Positions 1 through 5,842 of a DNA stretch of 8,928 nt are shown here, one piece after another. The stretch is from contig JAOUOK010000041.1 in assembly GCA_029880425.1 (NCBI GenBank), forward strand, positions 1 through 8,928. The letters are read 5' to 3'. Within the stretch, counting starts at the first letter, position 1. Every line of letters begins with the position of its first letter. Source of the stretch: Gammaproteobacteria bacterium (lineage in GTDB: Bacteria > Pseudomonadota > Gammaproteobacteria > UBA6429 > Thiohalophilaceae). The translations under genes were made by a program, and so were the position numbers. Below the pieces are notes generated by a model, which saw only the letters and a program-made list of their open reading frames with translations, was not told the DNA's origin and made no database searches.

Positions 1-357
1 ATGTCCAGCCTGTAATAACCAGCTCCAGGCTGGGACAGAAATGCTTTTTGGTAAGTAAGGAATCAGGGTTTGCTCATTAAAAGTAATCAGTGTGTACAGC
101 ACAAATACAGAGCCCAGAATAAGTAGTATGCCATTTATTTTTGAATGCTTATAAAAAAAGGGTTCAGCTTTAATGGGTATTTCAATGGTGCGGGTTTTTT
201 TTCTTAATGAAATACGGGTGTTAATTTTTTCATTAAATTTAAGCGTTGTTGTGGGCGTAAAAATTAATCCAAGTCCAAGAATCAATGCGATAAAAGCACC
301 GGTAATAATAAATAAATAACTTGCATCAAAAAATATCTCAGAAAGCATGTTATTCAT
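1..357 (-). CDS. Uncharacterised two-helix membrane protein, 3' end beyond window
   Basis: This reading frame has no stop before the left edge, so 119 N-terminal residues are visible and the C-terminus is missing. ATG at 357 is chosen because GAGG (365-368 on the plus strand as CCTC) lies 7 bases upstream; a second in-frame ATG at 348 has less support. The protein starts with a short polar stretch, then a hydrophobic helix at about residues 14-34, a basic segment rich in K/R (about 40-63), the sequence EPFFYKHSKING, and a second helix at about 74-92; a third may begin near 109. It lies 28 bases after the prepilin gene on the same strand, so it is probably the fourth gene of the msh-like operon. 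I do not recognise a named family. The size and position do not let me equate it with MshF. A role in pilus assembly is inference from context only. Confidence 0.72.
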   Translation of the reverse strand, partial: MNNMLSEIFFDASYLFIITGAFIALILGLGLIFTPTTTLKFNEKINTRISLRKKTRTIEIPIKAEPFFYKHSKINGILLILGSVFVLYTLITFNEQTLIPYLPKSISVPAWSWLLQAGH

Positions 358-385
358 AATATGGCCTCAGTTTGAAAATTTATTG

Positions 386-955
386 TTATTCTTTTTTAAC
401 AGTATTTGCTACTTGTTTTGTATCAATATTCCAGCTGTATTTTTCAAGCGGAATAAGATTGAGTCCGGCTATGCTGTCTTTATAGGGATCAAAACGGTTA
501 TTGTTATTCCGATCATTGTAAACAAGTTTAATATGATAACGGATACGGGGTACACCTTTTAATGCTGTCGTAAAGTTTTCCGGATAAGTAATATTATAGA
601 TAAGTGCTTTTTGTTTTTTATCAAAATACCAGCTACCGGGTTGTTTTGTTTGAGGATCATCATCTTTTTCACCAAGATAATTACCGGGTGCTTGTGATAA
701 CAATCGCATGGGATTGGTTTTTTCAAGCTTGGCAACAGCAGTCATTTTTCCTTCAAGTGCCAGTCGTGCAACCTCGAGTCCTAGTGCACTTTTTATATTG
801 CCTACAACCTGTTTAACTGCGGCCTGCTCAGCAGCAATACGAATTGAAAGAATACGATCAATGGCAAACAGGCCGAGGATAGAAATAACAATAATTACGA
901 CAACAAGTTCGAGTAGCGTAAAACCTTTTTGATTTTTAAAGGTATGGTGTAGCAA
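386..955 (-). CDS. Type IV prepilin-like protein (MSHA-type pilin candidate)
   Basis: A 189-residue protein with a class III prepilin leader. A short basic leader (MLHHTFKNQKG) ends in Gly11, cleavage is expected between Gly11 and Phe12, and the mature protein starts FTLLE with the conserved Glu at position +5 (E16), followed by a hydrophobic helix to about residue 36. After processing by a prepilin peptidase it would be assembled through the inner membrane. The segment GSWYFDKKQKALIYNI (107-122) resembles the core strand of MSHA/pseudopilin-type subunits. There are no cysteines, so the C-terminal disulfide of many type IV pilins is absent. Residues 148-160 carry a D/N-rich loop. The start is TTG at 955: AAAGGA lies 7 bases upstream and there is no ATG or GTG before the leader. 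Only 4 bases separate it from the mshG stop, which suggests translational coupling. It could be MshB-like or a minor pilin; which one is not decidable here. Confidence 0.85.
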   Translation of the reverse strand: MLHHTFKNQKGFTLLELVVVIIVISILGLFAIDRILSIRIAAEQAAVKQVVGNIKSALGLEVARLALEGKMTAVAKLEKTNPMRLLSQAPGNYLGEKDDDPQTKQPGSWYFDKKQKALIYNITYPENFTTALKGVPRIRYHIKLVYNDRNNNNRFDPYKDSIAGLNLIPLEKYSWNIDTKQVANTVKKE

Positions 956-959
956 TGCT

Positions 960-2192
960 CTATCCTTTTGCCGCGGAAGCTAAATCCCACATCGGCAGGA
1001 ACACACCAAGTGCGAGTACCAGTACCATGATGCCAATAAAAACAATAAGGACTGGCTCAATGGCACTGGTCAGGTTTTTAACATCATAATCCACTTCACG
1101 ATCATAAAAGTCTGCTACTTCTTCCAGCATTTCATCAACATTACCGGTTTCTTCGCCAACAGTAAGCATTTGAATGATTAACGGGGTAAACATTTCGGTA
1201 TTGGCAGCTGTTCGTGTCAGGGTATCACCACGCTCAATACCGTTTCGCATGTCGGCAATATGACTACCCACAAACACGTTATCGACAGCACGGGATACGA
1301 GTGCCAGCCCGGTGACCAAAGGGACACCGGCACGCAGCGCCATTGAAAATGACCGGGCAAAACGGGCCAGTGTTGCACGCAAAACAATACTGCCTATGAT
1401 GGGAATTCGGGTCAGAAAACGATCCCATTTCCAGTGCCCATTTTCAGTTTTTACGTAATAACGAAATGTGAAGAATGCAGCGATGAGTATGGCAAAAATG
1501 ATATACCAATAGTTCACGGTAAACTCAGAAATACCAAGAAGTATCCGCGTGGGTAAAGGGAGTTCTGCACCAAAACCAGCAAAGACTTTTGCAAATGTTG
1601 GAATTACCCACATGTTGATAATAAACATGGCAACAGTAATCGCAATAATGACAAAGGATGGGTAACGCATTGCAGCTTTAATTTGATCGCGGGTATTTTT
1701 TTCTCGCTCCAGGTAACTCGATATTTGCAAAAAAACGTCATCAAGATTACCCGTGTTTTCACCAACCTGGACCATACTGACAAAGAGGTGCGAAAAAATA
1801 TCAGGATGTTGGGCTAACGCGGTAGAGAGTTCATGGCCACCTTCAATTTCAAGGCGAACATCATGGAGTGATCTTTGTAATACTTGGTTGCGTGTTGTTT
1901 CGGTGAGTCCGGTTATAGCACGTATGATCGGAACGCCGGCACGCATGAGTGTATACATCTGACGTGAGAAAAGAACCAGGTCTTCTAAGCCTGGTTTTTT
2001 ATTTTTACTGAAATCAATATTGAGAGAGTTATTCTCATTACTTTCTGCTTCTTTCTTAGCAGGAGAGATTTCGATGGGTGTAATGCCGGTATTTAAAAGA
2101 TGCGAGGCTGCAGCATCGGTTGAACTTGCTTCAAGATTACCATTGACCGACTGTCCCTGGTTATTTCGACCTGTGTATTGAAATACGGGCAT
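960..2192 (-). CDS. mshG: MSHA biogenesis inner-membrane platform protein MshG (GspF/PilC family)
   Basis: A 410-residue polytopic protein of the T2SS-F/PilC family, full length for the family. It is the inner-membrane platform on which the assembly ATPase acts during pilus polymerisation. The N-terminus MPVFQYTGRNNQGQSV is characteristic of MshG. Two homologous cytoplasmic T2SSF domains follow (about 70-190 and 272-395), each containing the paired signature VGENTGNLDDVFLQI (143-157) and VGEETGNVDEMLEEV (345-359). Hydrophobic helices lie at about 180-203, 226-246 and 379-401, the usual three-helix topology. The linker between the N-terminal region and the first domain (about 44-68) is polar and low-complexity. 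The gene starts 26 bases after the mshE stop. The sequence before its ATG is A/T-rich with no good Shine-Dalgarno, so translation may depend on mshE. The assignment to MshG rather than another PilC relative rests on the N-terminus and on the mshE neighbour. Confidence 0.93.
   Translation of the reverse strand: MPVFQYTGRNNQGQSVNGNLEASSTDAAASHLLNTGITPIEISPAKKEAESNENNSLNIDFSKNKKPGLEDLVLFSRQMYTLMRAGVPIIRAITGLTETTRNQVLQRSLHDVRLEIEGGHELSTALAQHPDIFSHLFVSMVQVGENTGNLDDVFLQISSYLEREKNTRDQIKAAMRYPSFVIIAITVAMFIINMWVIPTFAKVFAGFGAELPLPTRILLGISEFTVNYWYIIFAILIAAFFTFRYYVKTENGHWKWDRFLTRIPIIGSIVLRATLARFARSFSMALRAGVPLVTGLALVSRAVDNVFVGSHIADMRNGIERGDTLTRTAANTEMFTPLIIQMLTVGEETGNVDEMLEEVADFYDREVDYDVKNLTSAIEPVLIVFIGIMVLVLALGVFLPMWDLASAAKG
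963..968 (-). promoter_or_regulatory. Ribosome binding site deciding the TTG start of the prepilin gene
   Basis: AAAGGA on the minus strand forms the last two sense codons of mshG and sits 7 bases before the TTG at 955. Because the prepilin leader has no ATG or GTG, this site is the main evidence for a TTG start, and it places initiation at the point where ribosomes finish mshG. Confidence 0.65.
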
Positions 2193-2218
2193 AGTTTATT
2201 TTTTATTATTTACCAGGT

Positions 2219-3967
2219 TTAGCTTTTAAGTTGAAATTCTGGTTTATCCAGGTCTTCTTCAATCATACCCGTTACACGAATCACTTCTTCAAGCGTAGTG
2301 ACACCCTGAACGGCATAGTCCATCGCATGTCTTGAAAAAGGTCTGAATAAGGGACTGGCCTTGGCATGTTTCGCAAATGCTGCAGAGTCCTCACGACGTA
2401 AATCATCTGCAAGTTCATCATCAATTTCAAGAAACTCGAAAACACCAATACGACCACTATAACCGGTGTTATTGCATTGCGGACAACCATGACCATGATA
2501 AAACCTGGCATTTTCTGCTGCTCCACCAAGCAAGTTATAGAGCCAGACTGTTTCCTGTTTTTCCGGTGTGTATTCAGTTTTACAATTATTACAAATTTTA
2601 CGTACTAGTCGTTGTGCGAGTACCGCTCTTAAGGCAGTTGCAACAAGGAAACCTTCCGCACCCATATCAATTAAACGGTTAACTGTTGAGATAGCATCAT
2701 TAGTGTGTAAGGTAGATAAAACCATGTGACCGGTGATTGAAGCACGTAAACCGATGGATGACGTTTCATGATCACGCATTTCGCCAACCAGTACGATATC
2801 GGGATCCTGACGTAGCGCGGCACGTAAAACGGTGGCAAAGTCCAGGCCGATTTTGCTATTAACCTGTACCTGGTTGATCCGGGGTAAGCGATACTCAACC
2901 GGGTCTTCAACGGTAATAATTTTCTTTTCAGCTTTGTTGAGTTCAGATAAAGCCGCGTAAAGCGTGGTCGTTTTACCACTACCGGTTGGCCCGGTAACGA
3001 GGATCATGCCGTGTGGTCGTTGGATATTTTTTCTAAAGTGGTCAAGAAGATCTTTATCCATACCCAGTTGCTCAAGTACCAGTGCATTACCGGATTGATC
3101 GAGTAAACGCATGACTACGGATTCACCATTTTGAATCGGCATTGTTGAAAGACGCACATCGATACTGCGATCGCGGACACGAATATTAAAGCGTCCATCC
3201 TGGGGAATACGTCGTTCAGAAATATTTAAACCCGCCATGAGTTTTAAACGTGACACCAGTGCGCTGGTGATACGTTTTTCTTTCATTACCTGCTCTTGTA
3301 AAACGCCATCAACACGGGTGCGAATCCGTAATACGGTTTCATCCGGTTCAATATGAATATCTGAAGCCCCGATTTGAACAGCATCTTCAAAAATGGACTG
3401 TAAGAGTTTAACAACAGGTGCATTGGCTACATCTTCACTTTGCACCAGTTCTTGTAGATCAATATCCGTTTCGGCGAGTTCATCACCCAGTTCTTCAGCC
3501 AGGTTTGAAATTTCATTGGTACGACGATAGACCATGTCGATGGTGGACATGATTTGTGATTCACGCGAAACTGCCAGATGCAAATGACATTTAAGTTGTT
3601 TGGAGAGTTCGTCATAGGCAAAGATATCGGTTGGATCGGCCATGGCAACAAGCAGGCTGCCATCGGGATTCTTCTTTAACGATACGACACGGTAACGGCG
3701 TGCCAGTGTTTCAGGGACAATCTGAACCGTGTCAGCATCATAGTTGTATTGCTTGAGATCGATGTAGGGTACCTGAAGCTGGGTAGATAGCAGTTCCAGC
3801 ATTTGTTCTTCGGTCACCAGGCTACTAGAGATTAAAGTGCGGCCAAGTTTTTGCCCGGTATTCTTTTGTGCATCTAATGCTTGCATGAGCTGCTCTTCAG
3901 TGATCAGCCCTTTTTCTACCAGCAGATCACCGAGGCGAATTTTTTTACGTGGAGCAGGTGCCGCCAT
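2219..3967 (-). CDS. mshE: MSHA biogenesis assembly ATPase MshE (GspE/PilB family) with c-di-GMP-binding N-domain
   Basis: A 582-residue hexameric secretion ATPase that extends MSHA-type pili from the cytoplasmic face. The N-terminus has the two tandem halves of an MshEN domain, RLGDLLVEKGLITEEQ (11-26) and KLGRTLISSSLVTEEQ (40-55). In Vibrio cholerae MshE this domain binds cyclic di-GMP, and the RLG/L/Q pattern is retained here. The ATPase core has the Walker A GPTGSGKT (326-333, Lys332), an Asp box ITVEDPVEYRL (351-361), the Walker B region DPDIVLVGEMRD (388-399) and the His box LSTLHTNDA (417-425). A zinc-type tetracysteine follows (C459, C462, C495, C498). The ATG at 3967 has AAGGAA 6 bases upstream. 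It is the first gene of the run mshE-mshG-prepilin-membrane protein. In Vibrio-type loci mshN and mshM precede mshE, whereas here a pyrimidine gene does, so those partners must lie elsewhere or be absent. Confidence 0.95.
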   Translation of the reverse strand: MAAPAPRKKIRLGDLLVEKGLITEEQLMQALDAQKNTGQKLGRTLISSSLVTEEQMLELLSTQLQVPYIDLKQYNYDADTVQIVPETLARRYRVVSLKKNPDGSLLVAMADPTDIFAYDELSKQLKCHLHLAVSRESQIMSTIDMVYRRTNEISNLAEELGDELAETDIDLQELVQSEDVANAPVVKLLQSIFEDAVQIGASDIHIEPDETVLRIRTRVDGVLQEQVMKEKRITSALVSRLKLMAGLNISERRIPQDGRFNIRVRDRSIDVRLSTMPIQNGESVVMRLLDQSGNALVLEQLGMDKDLLDHFRKNIQRPHGMILVTGPTGSGKTTTLYAALSELNKAEKKIITVEDPVEYRLPRINQVQVNSKIGLDFATVLRAALRQDPDIVLVGEMRDHETSSIGLRASITGHMVLSTLHTNDAISTVNRLIDMGAEGFLVATALRAVLAQRLVRKICNNCKTEYTPEKQETVWLYNLLGGAAENARFYHGHGCPQCNNTGYSGRIGVFEFLEIDDELADDLRREDSAAFAKHAKASPLFRPFSRHAMDYAVQGVTTLEEVIRVTGMIEEDLDKPEFQLKS

Positions 3968-3973
3968 CTGAAT

Positions 3974-3979
3974 TTCCTT
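3974..3979 (-). promoter_or_regulatory. Ribosome binding site of mshE
   Basis: AAGGAA on the minus strand, 6 bases before the ATG at 3967. It fixes the start chosen for mshE and is the clearest Shine-Dalgarno in the minus-strand pilus cluster. Confidence 0.7.
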
Positions 3980-4038
3980 GCACTATCAATAACGTATTTA
4001 GCCTTATATCGGCATTTATACAAATTTCTTTAGTGAAA

Positions 4039-4983
4039 TTAGGTATTTAGCGTTAATGTGCCAATCAGTTCGGAGACATTATTATAATTATGACGTTGTA
4101 AATAATCGGCAATTCCCTGGTTTATCTTGTTACAGACAAGAGGATCATAAAAAAGGGCTGTACCCACACCGACCGCAGTTGCCCCGGCAATAATAAATTC
4201 GAGTGCATCTTCCGCGCTACTGATACCACCCTGACCAATAATTGGAATGCCATGGTCACGACATACTTGCGCAACCTGGTGCGTTTTTAATACCGCGATA
4301 GGTTTAATTGCCGGGCCAGATAAACCGCCCTGGTTATTACCAATTATGGGTTCACGAGCCTCGATGTCGATGGCCATACCCATCATGGTGTTGATAACAG
4401 CGAAGCCATCGGTGCCAGCTTCAATACAACGGCGTGCATTTTCAGCGATATCAGTTTGATTAGGCGAAAGCTTGGTAATAATAGGCTTGCTAGTGGCTTT
4501 TCGGCACACTTCTACCACTTTTGCTGACATTTCAGGATCATTGCCAAAGGCCATACCGCCACATTTAACATTAGGACAGGATATATTGATTTCGACGGCA
4601 TCAATGTCCGTTTCATCAAACATTCTCGCAATTTCTGCGTAGTCTTCAATGGTTGAACCGGATAAATTGGCAATAAAACGGGTTTCGTTTTTAGGTAAGC
4701 CAGGCAGAATGTTTTTAATAACGTGCTCTGCACCGGGATTCTGCAAACCAATCGCATTGATCATGCCCATCGGGGTCTCTATAACACGATGCGGTTTATT
4801 ACCAAGGCGAGGTTCAACCGTGGTACCTTTGAGGCAAACAGCGCCAACGTCTTGATTCGAATAGCCTTCGACACGGGTGTATTCTTCTCCAAAGCCAACA
4901 CAACCGGATAAAAGTACCAGTGGTGTTGAAAAATCCATGCCACAAAATTCAGTTTTCAGTAAGTCTTTGTTCTCTATAGTCAT
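4039..4983 (-). CDS. pyrD: Dihydroorotate dehydrogenase, class 1B type (PyrD/PyrDB)
   Basis: A 314-residue cytosolic FMN enzyme that oxidises dihydroorotate to orotate, the fourth step of UMP synthesis. It forms a single TIM-barrel with SGCVGFGEEY (26-35) near the start, LKGTT (51-55), NAIGLQNPG (76-84), and the active-site loop NISCPNVKCGG (133-143). Cys136 in that loop is the expected base; class 2 enzymes carry Ser there. TKLSPN (170-175), LSGPAIKP (221-228), IIGQGGI (248-254) and GVGTALFYDP (272-281) provide the FMN phosphate site. There is no N-terminal membrane helix of the class 2 type. Class 1B enzymes normally pair with PyrK, an FAD and iron-sulfur subunit passing electrons to NAD, but no pyrK is present in the window. 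The ATG at 4983 has only a weak GGA close by. The gene stops 71 bases before mshE, so read-through into the pilus genes is possible, although the functions are unrelated. Confidence 0.88.
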   Translation of the reverse strand: MTIENKDLLKTEFCGMDFSTPLVLLSGCVGFGEEYTRVEGYSNQDVGAVCLKGTTVEPRLGNKPHRVIETPMGMINAIGLQNPGAEHVIKNILPGLPKNETRFIANLSGSTIEDYAEIARMFDETDIDAVEINISCPNVKCGGMAFGNDPEMSAKVVEVCRKATSKPIITKLSPNQTDIAENARRCIEAGTDGFAVINTMMGMAIDIEAREPIIGNNQGGLSGPAIKPIAVLKTHQVAQVCRDHGIPIIGQGGISSAEDALEFIIAGATAVGVGTALFYDPLVCNKINQGIADYLQRHNYNNVSELIGTLTLNT

Positions 4984-5062
4984 ATCCGAAAAGATACAAG
5001 GAAGTCGCTAAAAGGTACAGAAAAAAGATAAGACATGAAAAATAATAAGATAAAAATTATTG

Positions 5063-5142
5063 CCACTGGGAACACGGGGTTCGTTGGAAAGTCTAATTAT
5101 TAAATAAAATTTTTATCCCTGTATTCCCCATGCCCCCGGTGG
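5063..5142. repeat. Imperfect inverted repeat, potential hairpin in the pyrD/trmL divergent intergenic region
   Basis: The 17-base arms are at 5063-5079 (CCACTGGGAACACGGGG) and 5126-5142 (CCCCATGCCCCCGGTGG). As RNA, 14 of 17 positions pair, one of them G-U; the three mismatches are A-C type. The 46-base loop is A/T-rich. All arm differences are transitions, as expected for a decayed palindrome. It is not followed by a T-run suited to a terminator for either gene, since both neighbours are transcribed away from it. Confidence 0.6.
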
Positions 5143-5187
5143 TTTAAATATATTAAACTTGGTGTTCTTCGTATTCTTCGTGGTTAA
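5117..5187 (-). repeat. Two copies of a 9-base-periodic AACCAC-headed repeat
   Basis: Read on the minus strand, 5117-5148 and 5158-5187 both begin with AACCAC after a T/A run and continue in 9-base units. The first copy has CGGGGGCAT, GGGGAATAC, then AGGG. The second has GAAGAATAC, GAAGAACAC, then CAAG. The units fit a consensus close to GRRGRAYAC and are in the same phase. A shorter copy on the plus strand at 5063-5079 (CCAC, TGGGAACAC, GGGG) is the left arm of the hairpin. From memory, similar runs (AACCACGAAGAACACGAAG) are scattered between genes in many bacterial genomes; their function is not known to me. Confidence 0.55.
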
Positions 5188-5194
5188 TATATTT

Positions 5195-5659
5195 ATGTTT
5201 CATATTGTTCTTTTTGAACCTGAGATTCCTGCCAATACAGGAAATATTATTCGTTTATGTGCCAATACCGGGAGCCAGTTGCACCTGATTCGTCCACTGG
5301 GTTTTGACATGGATGACAAAAAACTCCGGCGAGCAGGTCTTGATTATCATGAATTTGCCGCGGTACAGGAGTATGATTCATTAGATGAATTTATAGAAAA
5401 GGTAAAACCCGGGCGCGTATTTGGTATATCTACCAAGGGTAAGAAATACGTGCATGATGTTGAATACCAGGAAGGTGATGCCTTGTTGTTTGGTCCGGAA
5501 ACACGCGGTTTACCTGAAAAGGTAAGAGAAGAGCTGGGTATTGATCATGTATTACGTATTCCAATGCAACCCACCAATCGTAGTTTGAATTTATCAAACG
5601 CGGTGACCTTGATGGTATATGAAGCATGGCGGCAGCTTGGTTTTAAAGGAAGTATTTAA
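5195..5659 (+). CDS. trmL: tRNA (cytidine/uridine-2'-O-)-methyltransferase TrmL
   Basis: A 154-residue SPOUT-class methyltransferase that transfers a methyl group from S-adenosylmethionine to the 2'-OH of wobble nucleotide 34 in leucine tRNAs. The length matches E. coli TrmL (about 157). The family N-terminus [20 protein letters not shown] (7-26) is followed by [15 protein letters not shown] (40-54). The knot motifs [10 protein letters not shown] (98-107) and [17 protein letters not shown] (121-137) form the cofactor pocket, and the protein ends with [10 protein letters not shown]. The ATG at 5195 is chosen because [10 protein letters not shown] aligns with the family start; a frame opening at a TTG at 5159 would add twelve residues (first residues VFFVFFVVN after the start) encoded by a DNA repeat. 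The Shine-Dalgarno is weak (GTGG, 11 bases upstream). In E. coli, trmL neighbours the secB-gpsA-cysE genes; here cysE is absent from that position. Confidence 0.95.
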   Translation: MFHIVLFEPEIPANTGNIIRLCANTGSQLHLIRPLGFDMDDKKLRRAGLDYHEFAAVQEYDSLDEFIEKVKPGRVFGISTKGKKYVHDVEYQEGDALLFGPETRGLPEKVREELGIDHVLRIPMQPTNRSLNLSNAVTLMVYEAWRQLGFKGSI

Positions 5660-5728
5660 ATTTAGTATACGAGTAATATTTAGTAGTAGAAGATAGCGAT
5701 ATTTTTACTAACTTAAATAACCTGTAAC

Positions 5729-5735
5729 AAGAGGT
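5729..5735 (+). promoter_or_regulatory. Candidate ribosome binding site for an extended kinase N-terminus
   Basis: AAGAGGT lies 9 bases before an in-frame ATT codon at 5744. It is the best Shine-Dalgarno between trmL and the kinase. No comparable site precedes the ATG at 5843, whose upstream bases are CTGAATTATTTT. Confidence 0.45.
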
Positions 5736-5743
5736 ATAGAGTA

Positions 5744-5842
5744 ATTAGCACATTTAGTTTATCTAATTTCCTGACAAGTGGTCATGAATTTGATGAGTCA
5801 GAGGGACATTTAAAATTTAGATTTCGCACTCTGAATTATTTT
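5744..5842 (+). other. Probable coding extension of the hybrid kinase upstream of its first ATG
   Basis: These 33 codons are in frame with the kinase and without a stop; the nearest in-frame stop is TAA at 5714-5716. They encode a soluble stretch including FLTSGHEFDESEGHLKFRFR, leading straight into the first membrane helix. That is how I recall related membrane kinases beginning, with a short basic cytoplasmic segment before helix one. There is no ATG, GTG or TTG in this frame, only ATT at 5744 and CTG at 5771 and 5831. Either a rare start codon is used, or a start codon has been lost by mutation or sequencing error. Confidence 0.5.

Noticed and set aside
347..562. Plus-strand 71-residue frame opposite the prepilin gene
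   Set aside because: Hydrophobic composition arises from the complement of an A/T-rich gene; no ribosome binding site or family resemblance.
2671..2979. 102-residue minus-strand frame within mshE
   Set aside because: It lies wholly inside mshE in another frame and has no recognisable motif; it is a shadow frame. The same applies to the frames at 3427-3663, 4512-4757 and 2377-2682.
3980..4022. Promoter boxes for mshE (TTGTAT, 17 bases, TAAATA)
   Set aside because: Each box matches only three of six sigma-70 consensus bases, which is expected by chance in A/T-rich sequence.
4023..4040. Inverted repeat AATTTC/GAAATT at the pyrD stop as a terminator
   Set aside because: The 6-base stem is nearly all A/T and no T-run follows on the minus strand; too weak to call.
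5041..5061. AATAAT/ATTATT inverted repeat as an operator
   Set aside because: Low-complexity A/T sequence; a 6-base match is not informative.
5159..5194. TTG-initiated N-terminal extension of TrmL
   Set aside because: The added residues come from the 9-base repeat (TTCTTCGTA, TTCTTCGTG) and the family N-terminus starts at the ATG at 5195.
5784..5813. Small ORF starting ATG 5784 as a leader peptide of the kinase
   Set aside because: Only nine codons, no ribosome binding site, and it overlaps out of frame with what looks like the kinase N-terminus.
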